64,000 nucleotides of DNA from positions 62,001 through 126,000 of the forward strand of contig NW_027473609.1 in the NCBI RefSeq assembly GCF_050947335.1, written 5' to 3'. Of this stretch, positions 12,618 through 27,300 are shown in pieces; position 1 is the stretch's first letter, and each line of letters opens with the position of its first letter. The translations under genes and the position numbers were made by a program. The notes beneath the pieces were generated by a model. It saw only the letters and a list, made by a program, of their open reading frames with translations. It was not told where the DNA came from and ran no database searches. Origin of the DNA: Megachile rotundata. Lineage: Eukaryota > Arthropoda > Insecta > Hymenoptera > Megachilidae.

Positions 12618-15600
12618 CATATAAGCATAATATGGCTAATAATATGAGTTAGATTGATAATAATAAGAGTAATAAGTATAGTAATTGTCGTTCTATCGAT
12701 CATATGAGCATAATATGGCTAATAATATGAGTTAGAGTGATAATACTAAGAGTAGTGAGTATAGTAATTCTCATTCTATCGATCATATAAGCATAATATG
12801 GCTAATAATATGAGTTAGAGTGATAATACTAAGAGTAGTGAGTATAGTAATTCTCATTCTATCGATCATATAAGCATAATATGGCTAATAATATGAGTTA
12901 GATTGATAATAGTAACAGTAATAAGTATAGTAATTGTGGTTCTATCGATAATAGAAGCATAATATGGCTAATAATATGAGTTAGAGTGATAATACTAAGA
13001 GTAGTGAGTATAGTAATTCTCATTCTATCGATCATATAAGCATAATATGGCTAATGATATGAGTTAGATTGATAATAGTAACAGAAATAAGTATAGTAAT
13101 TGTCGTTCTATCGATAATATAAGCATAATATGGCTAATAATATGAGTTAGATTCATAATAATAAGAGTAATAAGTATAGTAATTGTGGTTCTATCGATAA
13201 TAGAAGCATAATATGGCTAATAATATGAGTTAGATTGATAATACTAAGAGTAGTGAGTATAGTAATTGTCGTTCTATCGATCATATAAGCATAATATGGC
13301 TAATAATATGAGTTAGATTGATAATACTAAGAGTAGTGAGTATAGTAATTCTCATTCTATCGATCATATAAGCATAATATGGCTAATAATATGAGTTAGA
13401 TTGATAACAATAACAGTAATATGTATAGTTATTGTCGTTCTATCGATAATATAAGCATAATATGGCTAATAATATGAGTTAGATTGATAATACTAAGAGT
13501 AGTGAGTATAGTAATTGTCGTTCTATCGATCATGTAAACATAATATGACTAATAATATGAGTTAGATTGATAATAGTAAGTGTAATAAGTATAGTAAATG
13601 TTGTGCTATCGATCATATCTGCATAATATGGTTAATAATATGAGTTAGATTGATAATAATAAGAGTAATAAGTATAGCAATTGTCGTTCTATCGATCATA
13701 TCTGCATAATATGGTTAATAATATGAGTTAGATTGATAATAGTGAGTGTAATAAGTATAGTAATTGCAGTTCTATCGATCATATAAGCATAATATGGCTA
13801 ATAATATGAGTCAGATTCATAATAATAAGAGTAATAAGTATAGTAATTGTCGTTCTATCGATCATTTAAGCATAATATGGCGAATAATATGAGGTGGGAT
13901 GATAAAAATAAGAATAATAAGTATAGTAATTGTCGTTCTATCGATCATATAAGCATAATATGGCTATTAATATGAGTTAGATTGATAATAATATCAGTAA
14001 TAAGTATAGTAATTGTGGTTCTATCGATAATATAACCATAATATGGCTAATAATATGAGTTAGATTGATAATACTAAGAGTAGTGAGTATAGTAATTCTC
14101 ATTCTATCGATCATATAAGCATAATATGGCTAATAATATGAGTTAGAGTGATAATACTAAGAGTAGTGAGTATAGTAATTCTCATTCTATCGATCATATA
14201 AGCATAATATGGCTAATAATATGAGTTAGATTGATAATAGTAACAGTAATAAGTATAGTAATTGTGGTTCTATCGATAATAGAAGCATAATATGGCTAAT
14301 AATATGAGTTAGAGTGATAATACTAAGAGTAGTGAGTATAGTAATTCTCATTCTATCGATCATATAAGCATAATATGGCTAATGATATGAGTTAGATTGA
14401 TAATAGTAACAGAAATAAGTATAGTAATTGTCGTTCTATCGATAATATAAGCATAATATGGCTAATAATATGAGTTAGATTCATAATAATAAGAGTAATA
14501 AGTATAGTAATTGTGGTTCTATCGATAATAGAAGCATAATATGGCTAATAATATGAGTTAGATTGATAATACTAAGAGTAGTGAGTATAGTAATTGTCGT
14601 TCTATCGATCATATAAGCATAATATGGCTAATAATATGAGTTAGATTGATAATACTAAGAGTAGTGAGTATAGTAATTGTCGTTCTATCGATCATATAAG
14701 CATAATATGGCTAATAATATGAGTTACATTGATAATAATAAGAGTAATTAGTACAATAATTGTCGTTCTATCGATCATATAAGCATAATATGGCTTATAA
14801 TATGAGTTAGAGTGATAATACTAAGAGTAGTGAGTATAGTAATTCTCATTCTATCGATCATATAAGCATAATATGGCTAATAATATGAGTTAGATTGATA
14901 ACAATAACAGTAATATGTATAGTTATTGTCGTTCTATCGATAATATAAGCATAATATGGCTAATAATATGAGTTAGATTGATAATACTAAGAGTAGTGAG
15001 TATAGTAATTGTCGTTCTATCGATCATGTAAACATAATATGACTAATAATATGAGTTAGATTGATAATAGTAAGTGTAATAAGTATAGTAAATGTTGTGC
15101 TATTGATCATATCTGCATAATATGGTTAATAATATGAGTTAGATTGATAATAATAAGAGTAATAAGTATAGCAATTGTCGTTCTATCGATCATATCTGCA
15201 TAATATGGTTAATAATATGAGTTAGATTGATAATAGTGAGTGTAATAAGTATAGTAATTGCAGTTCTATCGATCATATAAGCATAATATGGCTAATAATA
15301 TGAGTCAGATTCATAATAATAAGAGTAATAAGTATAGTAATTGTCGTTCTATCGATCATTTAAGCATAATATGGCGAATAATATGAGGTGGGATGATAAA
15401 AATAAGAATAATAAGTATAGTAATTGTCGTTCTATCGATCATATAAGCATAATATGGCTATTAATATGAGTTAGATTGATAATAATATCAGTAATAAGTA
15501 TAGTAATTGTGGTTCTATCGATAATATAACCATAATATGGCTAATAATATGAGTTAGATTGATAATACTAAGAGTAGTGAGAATAGTAATTCTCGTTCTA

Positions 15601-18600
15601 TCGATCATATAAGCATAATATGGCTAATAATGTGAGTTAGATTGATAATAATAAGAGTAATGAGTATAGTTATTGTCGTTCTATCGTTAATATAAGCATA
15701 ATATGGCTAATAATATGAGTTAGATTGATAATAATAACAGTAGTAAGTATAGTAATTGTGGTTCTATCGATAATATAAGCATAGTATGGCTAATAATATG
15801 AGTTAGATTGATAATACTAAGAGTAGTGAGTATAGTAATTGTAGTTCTATCGGTCATATCTGCATAATATAGTTAATAATGTGAGTTAGATTCATAATAA
15901 TATGAGAAATAAGTATAGTAATTGTCGTTCTATCGATCATATAAGCATAATATGGCTAATAATATGAGTTAGATTGATAATAATAAGAGTAATAAGTATA
16001 GTAATTGTCGTTCTATCGATCATATGAGCATAATATGGCTAATAATATGAGTTAGAGTGATAATACTAAGATTAGTGAGTATAGTAATTCTCATTCTATC
16101 GATCATATAAGCATAATATGGCTAATAATATGAGTTAGAGTGATAATACTAAGAGTAGTGAGTATAGTAATTCTCATTCTATCGATCATATAAGCATAAT
16201 ATGGCTAATAATATGAGTTAGATTGATAATAGTAACAGTAATAAGTATAGTAATTGTGGTTCTATCGATAATATAAGCATAATATGGCTAATAATATGAG
16301 TTAGAGTGATAATACTAAGAGTAGTGAGTATAGTAATTCTCATTCTATCGATCATATAAGCATAATATGGCTAATGATATGAGTTAGATTGATAATAGTA
16401 ACAGAAATAAGTATAGTAATTGTCGTTCTATCGATAATATAAGCATAATATGGCTAATAATATGAGTTAGATTCATAATAATAAGAATAATAAGTATAGT
16501 TATTGTCGTTCTATCGTTAATATAAGCATAATATGGCTAATAATATGAGTTAGATTGATAATAATAACAGTAGTAAGTATAGTAATTGTGGTTCTATCGA
16601 TAATATAAGCATAATATGGCTAATAATATGAGTTAGATTGATAATACTAAGAGTAGTGAGTATAGTAATTGTCGTTCTATCGATCATATAAGCATAATAT
16701 GGCTAATAATATGAGTTAGATTGATAATAATAAGAGTAATGAGTATACTAATTGTAGTTCTATCGATCATATCTGCATAATATGGCTAATAATATGAGTT
16801 AGATTGATAATACTAAGAGTAGTGAGTATAGTAATTGTAGTTCTATCGGTCATATCTGCATAATATAGTTAATAATGTGAGTTAGATTCATAATAATATG
16901 AGAAATAAGTATAGTAATTGTCGTTCTATCGATCATATAAGCATAATATGGCTAATAATATGAGTTAGATTGATAATAATAAGAGTAATAAGTATAGTAA
17001 TTGTCGTTCTATCGATCATATGAGCATAATATGGCTAATAATATGAGTTAGAGTGATAATACTAAGAGTAGTGAGTATAGTAATTCTCATTCTATCGATC
17101 ATATAAGCATAATATGGCTAATAATATGAGTAAGAGTGATAATACTAAGAGTAGTGAGTATAGTAATTCTCATTCTATCGATCATATAAGCATAATATGG
17201 CTAATAATATGAGTTAGATTGATAATAGTAACAGTAATAAGTATAGTAATTGTGGTTCTATCGATAATATAAGCATAATATGGCTAATAATATGAGTTAG
17301 AGTGATAATACTAAGAGTAGTGAGTATAGTAATTCTCATTCTATCGATCATATAAGCATAATATGGCTAATGATATGAGTTAGATTGATAATAGTAACAG
17401 AAATAAGTATAGTAATTGTCGTTCTATCGATAATATAAGCATAATATGGCTAATAATATGAGTTAGATTCATAATAATAAGAATAATAAGTATAGTTATT
17501 GTCGTTCTATCGTTAATATAAGCATAATATGGCTAATAATATGAGTTAGACTGATAATAATAACAGTAGTAAGTATAGTAATTGTGGTTCTATCGATAAT
17601 ATAAGCATAATATGGCTAATAATATGAGTTAGATTGATAATACTAAGAGTAGTGAGTATAGTAATTGTCGTTCTATCGATCATATAAGCATAATATGGCT
17701 AATAATATGAGTTAGATTGATAATAATAAGAGTAATGAGTATAGTAATTGTAGTTCTATCGATCATATCTGCATAATATGGCTAATAATATGAGTTAGAT
17801 TGATAATACTAAGAGTAGTGAGTATAGTAATTGTAGTTCTATCGGTCATATCTGCATAATATAGTTAATAATGTGAGTTAGATTCATAATAATATGAGAA
17901 ATATGTATAGTATTTGTCGTTCTATCGATCATATAAGCATAATATGGCTAATAATATGAGTTAGATTGATAATAATAAGAGTCATAAGTATAGTAATTGT
18001 CGTTCTATCGATCATATGAGCATAATATGGCTAATAATATGAGTTAGAGTGATAATACTAAGAGTAGTGAGTATAGTAATTCTCATTCTATCGATCATAT
18101 AAGCATAATATGGCTAATAATATGAGTTAGAGTGATAATACTAAGAGTAGTGAGTATAGTAATTCTCATTCTATCGATCATATAAGCATAATATGGCTAA
18201 TAATATGAGTTAGATTGATAATAGTAACAGTAATAAGTATAGTAATTGTGGTTCTATCGATAATATAAGCATAATATGGCTAATAATATGAGTTAGAGTG
18301 ATAATACTAAGAGTAGTGAGTATAGTAATTCTCATTCTATCGATCATATAAGCATAATATGGCTAATGATATGAGTTAGATTGATAATAATAACAGAAAT
18401 AAGTATAGTAATTGTCGTTCTATCGATAATATAAGCATAATATGGCTAATAATATGAGTTAGATTCATAATAATAAGAATAATAAGTATAGTTATTGTCG
18501 TTCTATCGTTAATATAAGCATAATATGGCTAATAATATGAGTTAGATTGATAATAATAACAGTAGTAAGTATAGTAATTGTGGTTCTATCGATAATATAA

Positions 18601-18842
18601 GCATAATATGGCTAATAATATGAGTTAGATTGATAATACTAAGAGTAGTGAGTATAGTAATTGTCGTTCTATCGATCATATAAGCATAATATGGCTAATA
18701 ATATGAGTTAGATTGATAATAATAAGAGTAATGAGTATAGTAATTGTAGTTCTATCGATCATATCTGCATAATATGGCTAATAATATGAGTTAGATTGAT
18801 AATACTAAGAGTAGTGAGTATAGTAATTGTAGTTCTATCGGT
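12535..18842. repeat. 6.3-kb supra-HOR block, tandem copy 1
   Basis: A block of 76 monomers runs from the L monomer at 12535 up to the next copy starting with L at 18843. It contains A-F, an 18-mer unit, the start of a second one (R at 15025), and three 12-mers. Rare variants shared with the second copy at the corresponding place include ctattgat (15101 and 21575), gtaattagtacaata (14693 and 21167 monomers), taagattag (16021 and 22495), tatactaattg (16685 and 23159), gagtaagagtg (17100 and 23574) and gagtcataag (17930 and 24321). The offset is 76 monomers at the start and 78 after 13365, because this copy has a hybrid monomer at 13282 that removes two monomers. Confidence 0.9.
13531..15024. 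repeat. 18-mer HOR unit (1494 bp)
   Basis: Order from R: R (catgtaaac, gactaat, aaatgttgtgct), S (catatctgc, ggttaat, atagcaattg), T (agtgagtgtaataag, gcagtt), U (gagtcagattcat), V (catttaag, ggcgaat, aggtgggatg), W (ctattaat, aatatcag), X (aatataacc), C, D, E' (aatagaagc), F, M (attcat, gtggtt), I' (aatagaagc), N, O (gtacaataattg), P (ggcttataat), Q (aacaataacagtaatatg), I, then R again at 15025. The distance from R to R is exactly 18 monomers. The same 18-monomer spacing is seen between 20005 and 21499. Confidence 0.88.
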
Positions 18843-18925
18843 CATATCTGCATAATATAGTTAATAATGTGAGTTAGATTCATAATAATATGAGAAATAA
18901 GTATAGTAATTGTCGTTCTATCGAT
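15938..18925. repeat. Three consecutive 12-mer HOR units
   Basis: Units 15938-16933, 16934-17929 and 17930-18925 follow the A-to-L order without a break. The L monomers (tatagttaataatgtg) start at 15855, 16851, 17847 and 18843, each 996 bp apart. Corresponding monomers in the three units differ at only a few bases that I can see, for example taagattag at 16021, tatactaattg at 16685, agactgat at 17515 and gagtcataag at 17930. This is the longest run of one HOR type in the window. Confidence 0.92.
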
Positions 18926-20004
18926 CATATAAGCATAATATGGCTAATAATATGAGTTAGATTGATAATAATAAGAGTAATAAGTATAGTAATTGTCGTT
19001 CTATCGATCATATGAGCATAATATGGCTAATAATATGAGTTAGAGTGATAATACTAAGAGTAGTGAGTATAGTAATTCTCATTCTATCGATCATATAAGC
19101 ATAATATGGCTAATAATATGAGTTAGAGTGATAATACTAAGAGTAGTGAGTATAGTAATTCTCATTCTATCGATCATATAAGCATAATATGGCTAATAAT
19201 ATGAGTTAGATTGATAATAGTAACAGTAATAAGTATAGTAATTGTGGTTCTATCGATAATAGAAGCATAATATGGCTAATAATATGAGTTAGAGTGATAA
19301 TACTAAGAGTAGTGAGTATAGTAATTCTCATTCTATCGATCATATAAGCATAATATGGCTAATGATATGAGTTAGATTGATAATAGTAACAGAAATAAGT
19401 ATAGTAATTGTCGTTCTATCGATAATATAAGCATAATATGGCTAATAATATGAGTTAGATTCATAATAATAAGAGTAATAAGTATAGTAATTGTGGTTCT
19501 ATCGATAATAGAAGCATAATATGGCTAATAATATGAGTTAGATTGATAATACTAAGAGTAGTGAGTATAGTAATTGTCGTTCTATCGATCATATAAGCAT
19601 AATATGGCTAATAATATGAGTTAGATTGATAATACTAAGAGTAGTGAGTATAGTAATTGTCGTTCTATCGATCATATAAGCATAATATGGCTAATAATAT
19701 GAGTTAGATTGATAATAATAAGAGTAATAAGTACAATAATTGTCGTTCTATTGATCATATAAGCATAATATGGCTTATAATATGAGTTAGAGTGATAATA
19801 CTAAGAGTAGTGAGTATAGTAATTCTCATTCTATCGATCATATAAGCATAATATGGCTAATAATATGAGTTAGATTGATAACAATAACAGTAATATGTAT
19901 AGTTATTGTCGTTCTATCGATAATATAAGCATAATATGGCTAATAATATGAGTTAGATTGATAATACTAAGAGTAGTGAGTATAGTAATTGTCGTTCTAT
20001 CGAT

Positions 20005-21498
20005 CATGTAAACATAATATGACTAATAATATGAGTTAGATTGATAATAGTAAGTGTAATAAGTATAGTAAATGTTGTGCTATCGATCATATCTGCATAA
20101 TATGGTTAATAATATGAGTTAGATTGATAATAATAAGAGTAATAAGTATAGCAATTGTCGTTCTATCGATCATATCTGCATAATATGGTTAATAATATGA
20201 GTTAGATTGATAATAGTGAGTGTAATAAGTATAGTAATTGCAGTTCTATCGATCATATAAGCATAATATGGCTAATAATATGAGTCAGATTCATAATAAT
20301 AAGAGTAATAAGTATAGTAATTGTCGTTCTATCGATCATTTAAGCATAATATGGCGAATAATATGAGGTGGGATGATAAAAATAAGAATAATAAGTATAG
20401 TAATTGTCGTTCTATCGATCATATAAGCATAATATGGCTATTAATATGAGTTAGATTGATAATAATATCAGTAATAAGTATAGTAATTGTGGTTCTATCG
20501 ATAATATAACCATAATATGGCTAATAATATGAGTTAGATTGATAATACTAAGAGTAGTGAGTATAGTAATTCTCATTCTATCGATCATATAAGCATAATA
20601 TGGCTAATAATATGAGTTAGAGTGATAATACTAAGAGTAGTGAGTATAGTAATTCTCATTCTATCGATCATATAAGCATAATATGGCTAATAATATGAGT
20701 TAGATTGATAATAGTAACAGTAATAAGTATAGTAATTGTGGTTCTATCGATAATAGAAGCATAATATGGCTAATAATATGAGTTAGAGTGATAATACTAA
20801 GAGTAGTGAGTATAGTAATTCTCATTCTATCGATCATATAAGCATAATATGGCTAATGATATGAGTTAGATTGATAATAGTAACAGAAATAAGTATAGTA
20901 ATTGTCGTTCTATCGATAATATAAGCATAATATGGCTAATAATATGAGTTAGATTCATAATAATAAGAGTAATAAGTATAGTAATTGTGGTTCTATCGAT
21001 AATAGAAGCATAATATGGCTAATAATATGAGTTAGATTGATAATACTAAGAGTAGTGAGTATAGTAATTGTCGTTCTATCGATCATATAAGCATAATATG
21101 GCTAATAATATGAGTTAGATTGATAATACTAAGAGTAGTGAGTATAGTAATTGTCGTTCTATCGATCATATAAGCATAATATGGCTAATAATATGAGTTA
21201 CATTGATAATAATAAGAGTAATTAGTACAATAATTGTCGTTCTATCGATCATATAAGCATAATATGGCTTATAATATGAGTTAGAGTGATAATACTAAGA
21301 GTAGTGAGTATAGTAATTCTCATTCTATCGATCATATAAGCATAATATGGCTAATAATATGAGTTAGATTGATAACAATAACAGTAATATGTATAGTTAT
21401 TGTCGTTCTATCGATAATATAAGCATAATATGGCTAATAATATGAGTTAGATTGATAATACTAAGAGTAGTGAGTATAGTAATTGTCGTTCTATCGAT
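20005..21498. repeat. 18-mer HOR unit (1494 bp), second full copy
   Basis: Same order R to I as the unit at 13531, offset 6474 bp (78 monomers). It shares the aggtgggatg form of V and the aatagaagc form of E' and I'. The following R at 21499 begins a partial unit (R S T U V W X') which then leaves the 18-mer order at 22080 for Y (taatgtgag, tatcgtt), H, a gtagtt I-form and L, and so into a 12-mer at 22412. Confidence 0.88.
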
Positions 21499-22411
21499 CA
21501 TGTAAACATAATATGACTAATAATATGAGTTAGATTGATAATAGTAAGTGTAATAAGTATAGTAAATGTTGTGCTATTGATCATATCTGCATAATATGGT
21601 TAATAATATGAGTTAGATTGATAATAATAAGAGTAATAAGTATAGCAATTGTCGTTCTATCGATCATATCTGCATAATATGGTTAATAATATGAGTTAGA
21701 TTGATAATAGTGAGTGTAATAAGTATAGTAATTGCAGTTCTATCGATCATATAAGCATAATATGGCTAATAATATGAGTCAGATTCATAATAATAAGAGT
21801 AATAAGTATAGTAATTGTCGTTCTATCGATCATTTAAGCATAATATGGCGAATAATATGAGGTGGGATGATAAAAATAAGAATAATAAGTATAGTAATTG
21901 TCGTTCTATCGATCATATAAGCATAATATGGCTATTAATATGAGTTAGATTGATAATAATATCAGTAATAAGTATAGTAATTGTGGTTCTATCGATAATA
22001 TAACCATAATATGGCTAATAATATGAGTTAGATTGATAATACTAAGAGTAGTGAGAATAGTAATTCTCGTTCTATCGATCATATAAGCATAATATGGCTA
22101 ATAATGTGAGTTAGATTGATAATAATAAGAGTAATGAGTATAGTTATTGTCGTTCTATCGTTAATATAAGCATAATATGGCTAATAATATGAGTTAGATT
22201 GATAATAATAACAGTAGTAAGTATAGTAATTGTGGTTCTATCGATAATATAAGCATAATATGGCTAATAATATGAGTTAGATTGATAATACTAAGAGTAG
22301 TGAGTATAGTAATTGTAGTTCTATCGGTCATATCTGCATAATATAGTTAATAATGTGAGTTAGATTCATAATAATATGAGAAATAAGTATAGTAATTGTC
22401 GTTCTATCGAT

Positions 22412-24320
22412 CATATAAGCATAATATGGCTAATAATATGAGTTAGATTGATAATAATAAGAGTAATAAGTATAGTAATTGTCGTTCTATCGATCATATG
22501 AGCATAATATGGCTAATAATATGAGTTAGAGTGATAATACTAAGATTAGTGAGTATAGTAATTCTCATTCTATCGATCATATAAGCATAATATGGCTAAT
22601 AATATGAGTTAGAGTGATAATACTAAGAGTAGTGAGTATAGTAATTCTCATTCTATCGATCATATAAGCATAATATGGCTAATAATATGAGTTAGATTGA
22701 TAATAGTAACAGTAATAAGTATAGTAATTGTGGTTCTATCGATAATATAAGCATAATATGGCTAATAATATGAGTTAGAGTGATAATACTAAGAGTAGTG
22801 AGTATAGTAATTCTCATTCTATCGATCATATAAGCATAATATGGCTAATGATATGAGTTAGATTGATAATAGTAACAGAAATAAGTATAGTAATTGTCGT
22901 TCTATCGATAATATAAGCATAATATGGCTAATAATATGAGTTAGATTCATAATAATAAGAATAATAAGTATAGTTATTGTCGTTCTATCGTTAATATAAG
23001 CATAATATGGCTAATAATATGAGTTAGATTGATAATAATAACAGTAGTAAGTATAGTAATTGTGGTTCTATCGATAATATAAGCATAATATGGCTAATAA
23101 TATGAGTTAGATTGATAATACTAAGAGTAGTGAGTATAGTAATTGTCGTTCTATCGATCATATAAGCATAATATGGCTAATAATATGAGTTAGATTGATA
23201 ATAATAAGAGTAATGAGTATACTAATTGTAGTTCTATCGATCATATCTGCATAATATGGCTAATAATATGAGTTAGATTGATAATACTAAGAGTAGTGAG
23301 TATAGTAATTGTAGTTCTATCGGTCATATCTGCATAATATAGTTAATAATGTGAGTTAGATTCATAATAATATGAGAAATAAGTATAGTAATTGTCGTTC
23401 TATCGATCATATAAGCATAATATGGCTAATAATATGAGTTAGATTGATAATAATAAGAGTAATAAGTATAGTAATTGTCGTTCTATCGATCATATGAGCA
23501 TAATATGGCTAATAATATGAGTTAGAGTGATAATACTAAGAGTAGTGAGTATAGTAATTCTCATTCTATCGATCATATAAGCATAATATGGCTAATAATA
23601 TGAGTAAGAGTGATAATACTAAGAGTAGTGAGTATAGTAATTCTCATTCTATCGATCATATAAGCATAATATGGCTAATAATATGAGTTAGATTGATAAT
23701 AGTAACAGTAATAAGTATAGTAATTGTGGTTCTATCGATAATATAAGCATAATATGGCTAATAATATGAGTTAGAGTGATAATACTAAGAGTAGTGAGTA
23801 TAGTAATTCTCATTCTATCGATCATATAAGCATAATATGGCTAATGATATGAGTTAGATTGATAATAGTAACAGAAATAAGTATAGTAATTGTCGTTCTA
23901 TCGATAATATAAGCATAATATGGCTAATAATATGAGTTAGATTCATAATAATAAGAATAATAAGTATAGTTATTGTCGTTCTATCGATAATATAAGCATA
24001 ATATGGCTAATAATATGAGTTAGATTGATAATACTAAGAGTAGTGAGTATAGTAATTGTCGTTCTATCGATCATATAAGCATAATATGGCTAATAATATG
24101 AGTTAGATTGATAATAATAAGAGTAATGAGTATAGTAATTGTAGTTCTATCGATCATATCTGCATAATATGGCTAATAATATGAGTTAGATTGATAATAC
24201 TAAGAGTAGTGAGTATAGTAATTGTAGTTCTATCGGTCATATCTGCATAATATAGTTAATAATGTGAGTTAGATTCATAATAATATGAGAAATATGTATA
24301 GTATTTGTCGTTCTATCGAT
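22412..24320. repeat. 12-mer unit followed by an 11-mer unit lacking H
   Basis: 22412-23407 is a complete A-to-L 12-mer. 23408-24320 has the same order but only 11 monomers (913 bp), because the G monomer at 23906 ends ctatcgat and is followed at once by I. L monomers start at 22329, 23325 and 24238, so the spacing drops from 996 to 913. The parent-like copy at 16934-17929 has all 12. The join lies between the shared ttctatcg of G and H, as expected for an in-register exchange or slippage. Confidence 0.9.
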
Positions 24321-27300
24321 CATATAAGCATAATATGGCTAATAATATGAGTTAGATTGATAATAATAAGAGTCATAAGTATAGTAATTGTCGTTCTATC
24401 GATCATATGAGCATAATATGGCTAATAATATGAGTTAGAGTGATAATACTAAGAGTAGTGAGTATAGTAATTCTCATTCTATCGATCATATAAGCATAAT
24501 ATGGCTAATAATATGAGTTAGAGTGATAATACTAAGAGTAGTGAGTATAGTAATTCTCATTCTATCGATCATATAAGCATAATATGGCTAATAATATGAG
24601 TTAGATTGATAATAGTAACAGTAATAAGTATAGTAATTGTGGTTCTATCGATAATATAAGCATAATATGGCTAATAATATGAGTTAGAGTGATAATACTA
24701 AGAGTAGTGAGTATAGTAATTCTCATTCTATCGATCATATAAGCATAATATGGCTAATGATATGAGTTAGATTGATAATAGTAACAGAAATAAGTATAGT
24801 AATTGTCGTTCTATCGATAATATAAGCATAATATGGCTAATAATATGAGTTAGATTCATAATAATAAGAGTAATAAGTATAGTAATTGTCGTTCTATCGA
24901 TCATTTAAGCATAATATGGCTAATAATATGAGTTGGGTTGATAAAAATAAGAATAATAAGTATAGTAATTGTCGTTCTATCGATCATATAAGCATAATAT
25001 GGCTAATAATATGAGTTAGATTGATAATAATAAGAGTAATAAGTACAGTAATTGTCGTTCTATCGATCATATAAGCATAATAAGGCTAACGTTATGAGTT
25101 AGAGTGATAATACTAAGAGTAGTGAGTATGGAAATTCTCATTCTATCGATCATATAAGCATAATATGGCTAATAATATGAGTTAGATTGATAATAATAAG
25201 AGTAATGAGTATAGTAATTGTAGTTCTATCGATCATATAAGCATAATATTTCTAATAATATGAGTTAGATTGATAATAATAAGAGTAATAAGTATAGTAA
25301 TTGTCGCTCTATCGATCATATAAGCATAATATGTCTAATAATATGAGTTACAGTGATAATACTAAGAGTAGTGAGTATAGTAATTCTCATTCTATCGATC
25401 ATATAAGCATAATATGGCTAATAATATGAGTTAGAGTGATAATACTAAGAGTAGTGAGTATAGTAATTCTCATTCTATCGATCATATAAGCATAATATGG
25501 CTAATAATATGAGTTAGATTGATAATAGTAACAGTAATAAGTATAGTAATTGTGGTTCTATCGATAATATAAGCATAATATGGCTAATAATATGAGTTAG
25601 AGTGATAATACTAAGAGTAGTGAGTATAGTAATTCTCATTCTATCGATCATATAAGCATAATATGGCTAATGATATGAGTTAGATTGATAATAGTAACAG
25701 AAATAAGTATAGTAATTGTCGTTCTATCGATAATATTAGCATAATATGGCTAATAATATGAGTTAGATTCATAATAATGAGAATAATAAGTATAGTTATT
25801 GTCGTTCTATCGTTAATATAAGCATAATATGGCGAATAATATGAGTTAGATTGATAATAATAACAGTAGTAAGTATAGTAATTGTGGTTCTATCGATAAT
25901 ATAAGCATAATATGGCTAATAATATGAGTTAGATTGATAATACTAAGAGTAGTGAGTATAGTAATTGTCGTTCTATCGATCATATAAGCATAATATGGCT
26001 AATAATATGAGTTAGATTGATAATAATAAGAGTAATGAGTATAGTAATTGTAGTTCTATCGATCATATCTGCATAATATGGCTAATAATATGAGTTAGAT
26101 TGATAATACTAAGAGTAGTGAGTATAGTAATTGTAGTTCTATCGGTCATATCTGCATAATATAGTTAATAATGTGAGTTAGATTCATAATAATATGAGAA
26201 ATAAGTATAGTAATTGTCGTTCTATCGATCATATAAGCATAATATGGCTAATAATATGAGTTAGATTGATAATAATAGGAGTAATAAGTATAGTAATTGT
26301 CGTTCTATCGATCATATGAGCATAATATGGCTAATAATATGAGTTAGAGTGATAATACTAAGAGTAGTGAGTATAGTAATTCTCATTCTATCGATCATAT
26401 AAGCATAATATGGCTAATAATATGAGTTAGAGTGATAATACTAAGAGTAGTGAGTATAGTAATTCTCATTCTATCGATCATATAAGCATAATATGGCTAA
26501 TAATATGAGTTAGATTGATAATAGTAACAGTAATAAGTATAGTAATTGTGGTTCTATCGATAATATAAGCATAATATGGCTAATAATATGAGTTAGAGTG
26601 ATAATACTAAGAGTAGTGAGTATAGTAATTCTCATTCTATCGATCATATAAGCATAATATGGCTAATGATATGAGTTAGATTGATAATAGTAACAGAAAT
26701 AAGTATAGTAATTGTCGTTCTATCGATAATATAAGCATAATATGGCTAATAATATGAGTTAGATTCATAATAATAAGAGTAATAAGTATAGTAATTGTCG
26801 TTCTATCGATCATTTAAGCATAATATGGCGAATAATATGAGTTGGGTTGATAAAAATAAGAATAATAAGTATAGTAATTGTCGTTCTATCGATCATATAA
26901 GCATAATATGGCTAATAATATGAGTTAGATTGATAATAATAAGAGTAATAAGTACAGTAATTGTCGTTCTATCGATCATATAAGCATAATAAGGCTAACA
27001 TTATGAGTTAGAGTGATAATACTAAGAGTAGTGAGTATGGAAATTCTCATTCTATCGATCATATAAGCATAATATGGCTAATAATATGAGTTAGATTGAT
27101 AATAATAAGAGTAATGAGTATAGTAATTGTAGTTCTATCGATAATATAAGCATAATATGGCTAATAATATGAGTTAGATTGATAATAATAAGAGTAATAA
27201 GTATAGTAATTGCCGCTCTATCGATCATATAAGCATAATATGGCTAATAATATGAGTTAGAGTGATACTACTTATAGTAGTGAGTATAGTAATTCTCATT

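Larger units (their letters stand above)
18843..24818. repeat. 6.3-kb supra-HOR block, tandem copy 2
   Basis: Second copy of the block at 12535, starting with L and following the same order to the F monomer at 24736. After that the copies part: copy 1 continues with G (18428) whereas copy 2 enters the attcat/catttaag module at 24819. Unlike copy 1 it keeps the full N-O-P order (19590-19838), and it lacks one H monomer: G at 23906 is followed directly by I at 23989, so the second 12-mer is an 11-mer. These whole-monomer differences post-date the block duplication or existed in an intermediate copy. Confidence 0.88.

Noticed and set aside
12535..24818. Assembly artefact explaining the 6.3-kb duplication
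   Set aside because: Not excluded, but the copies differ by a two-monomer fusion, a one-monomer loss and several private bases, which a simple assembly repeat would not produce.
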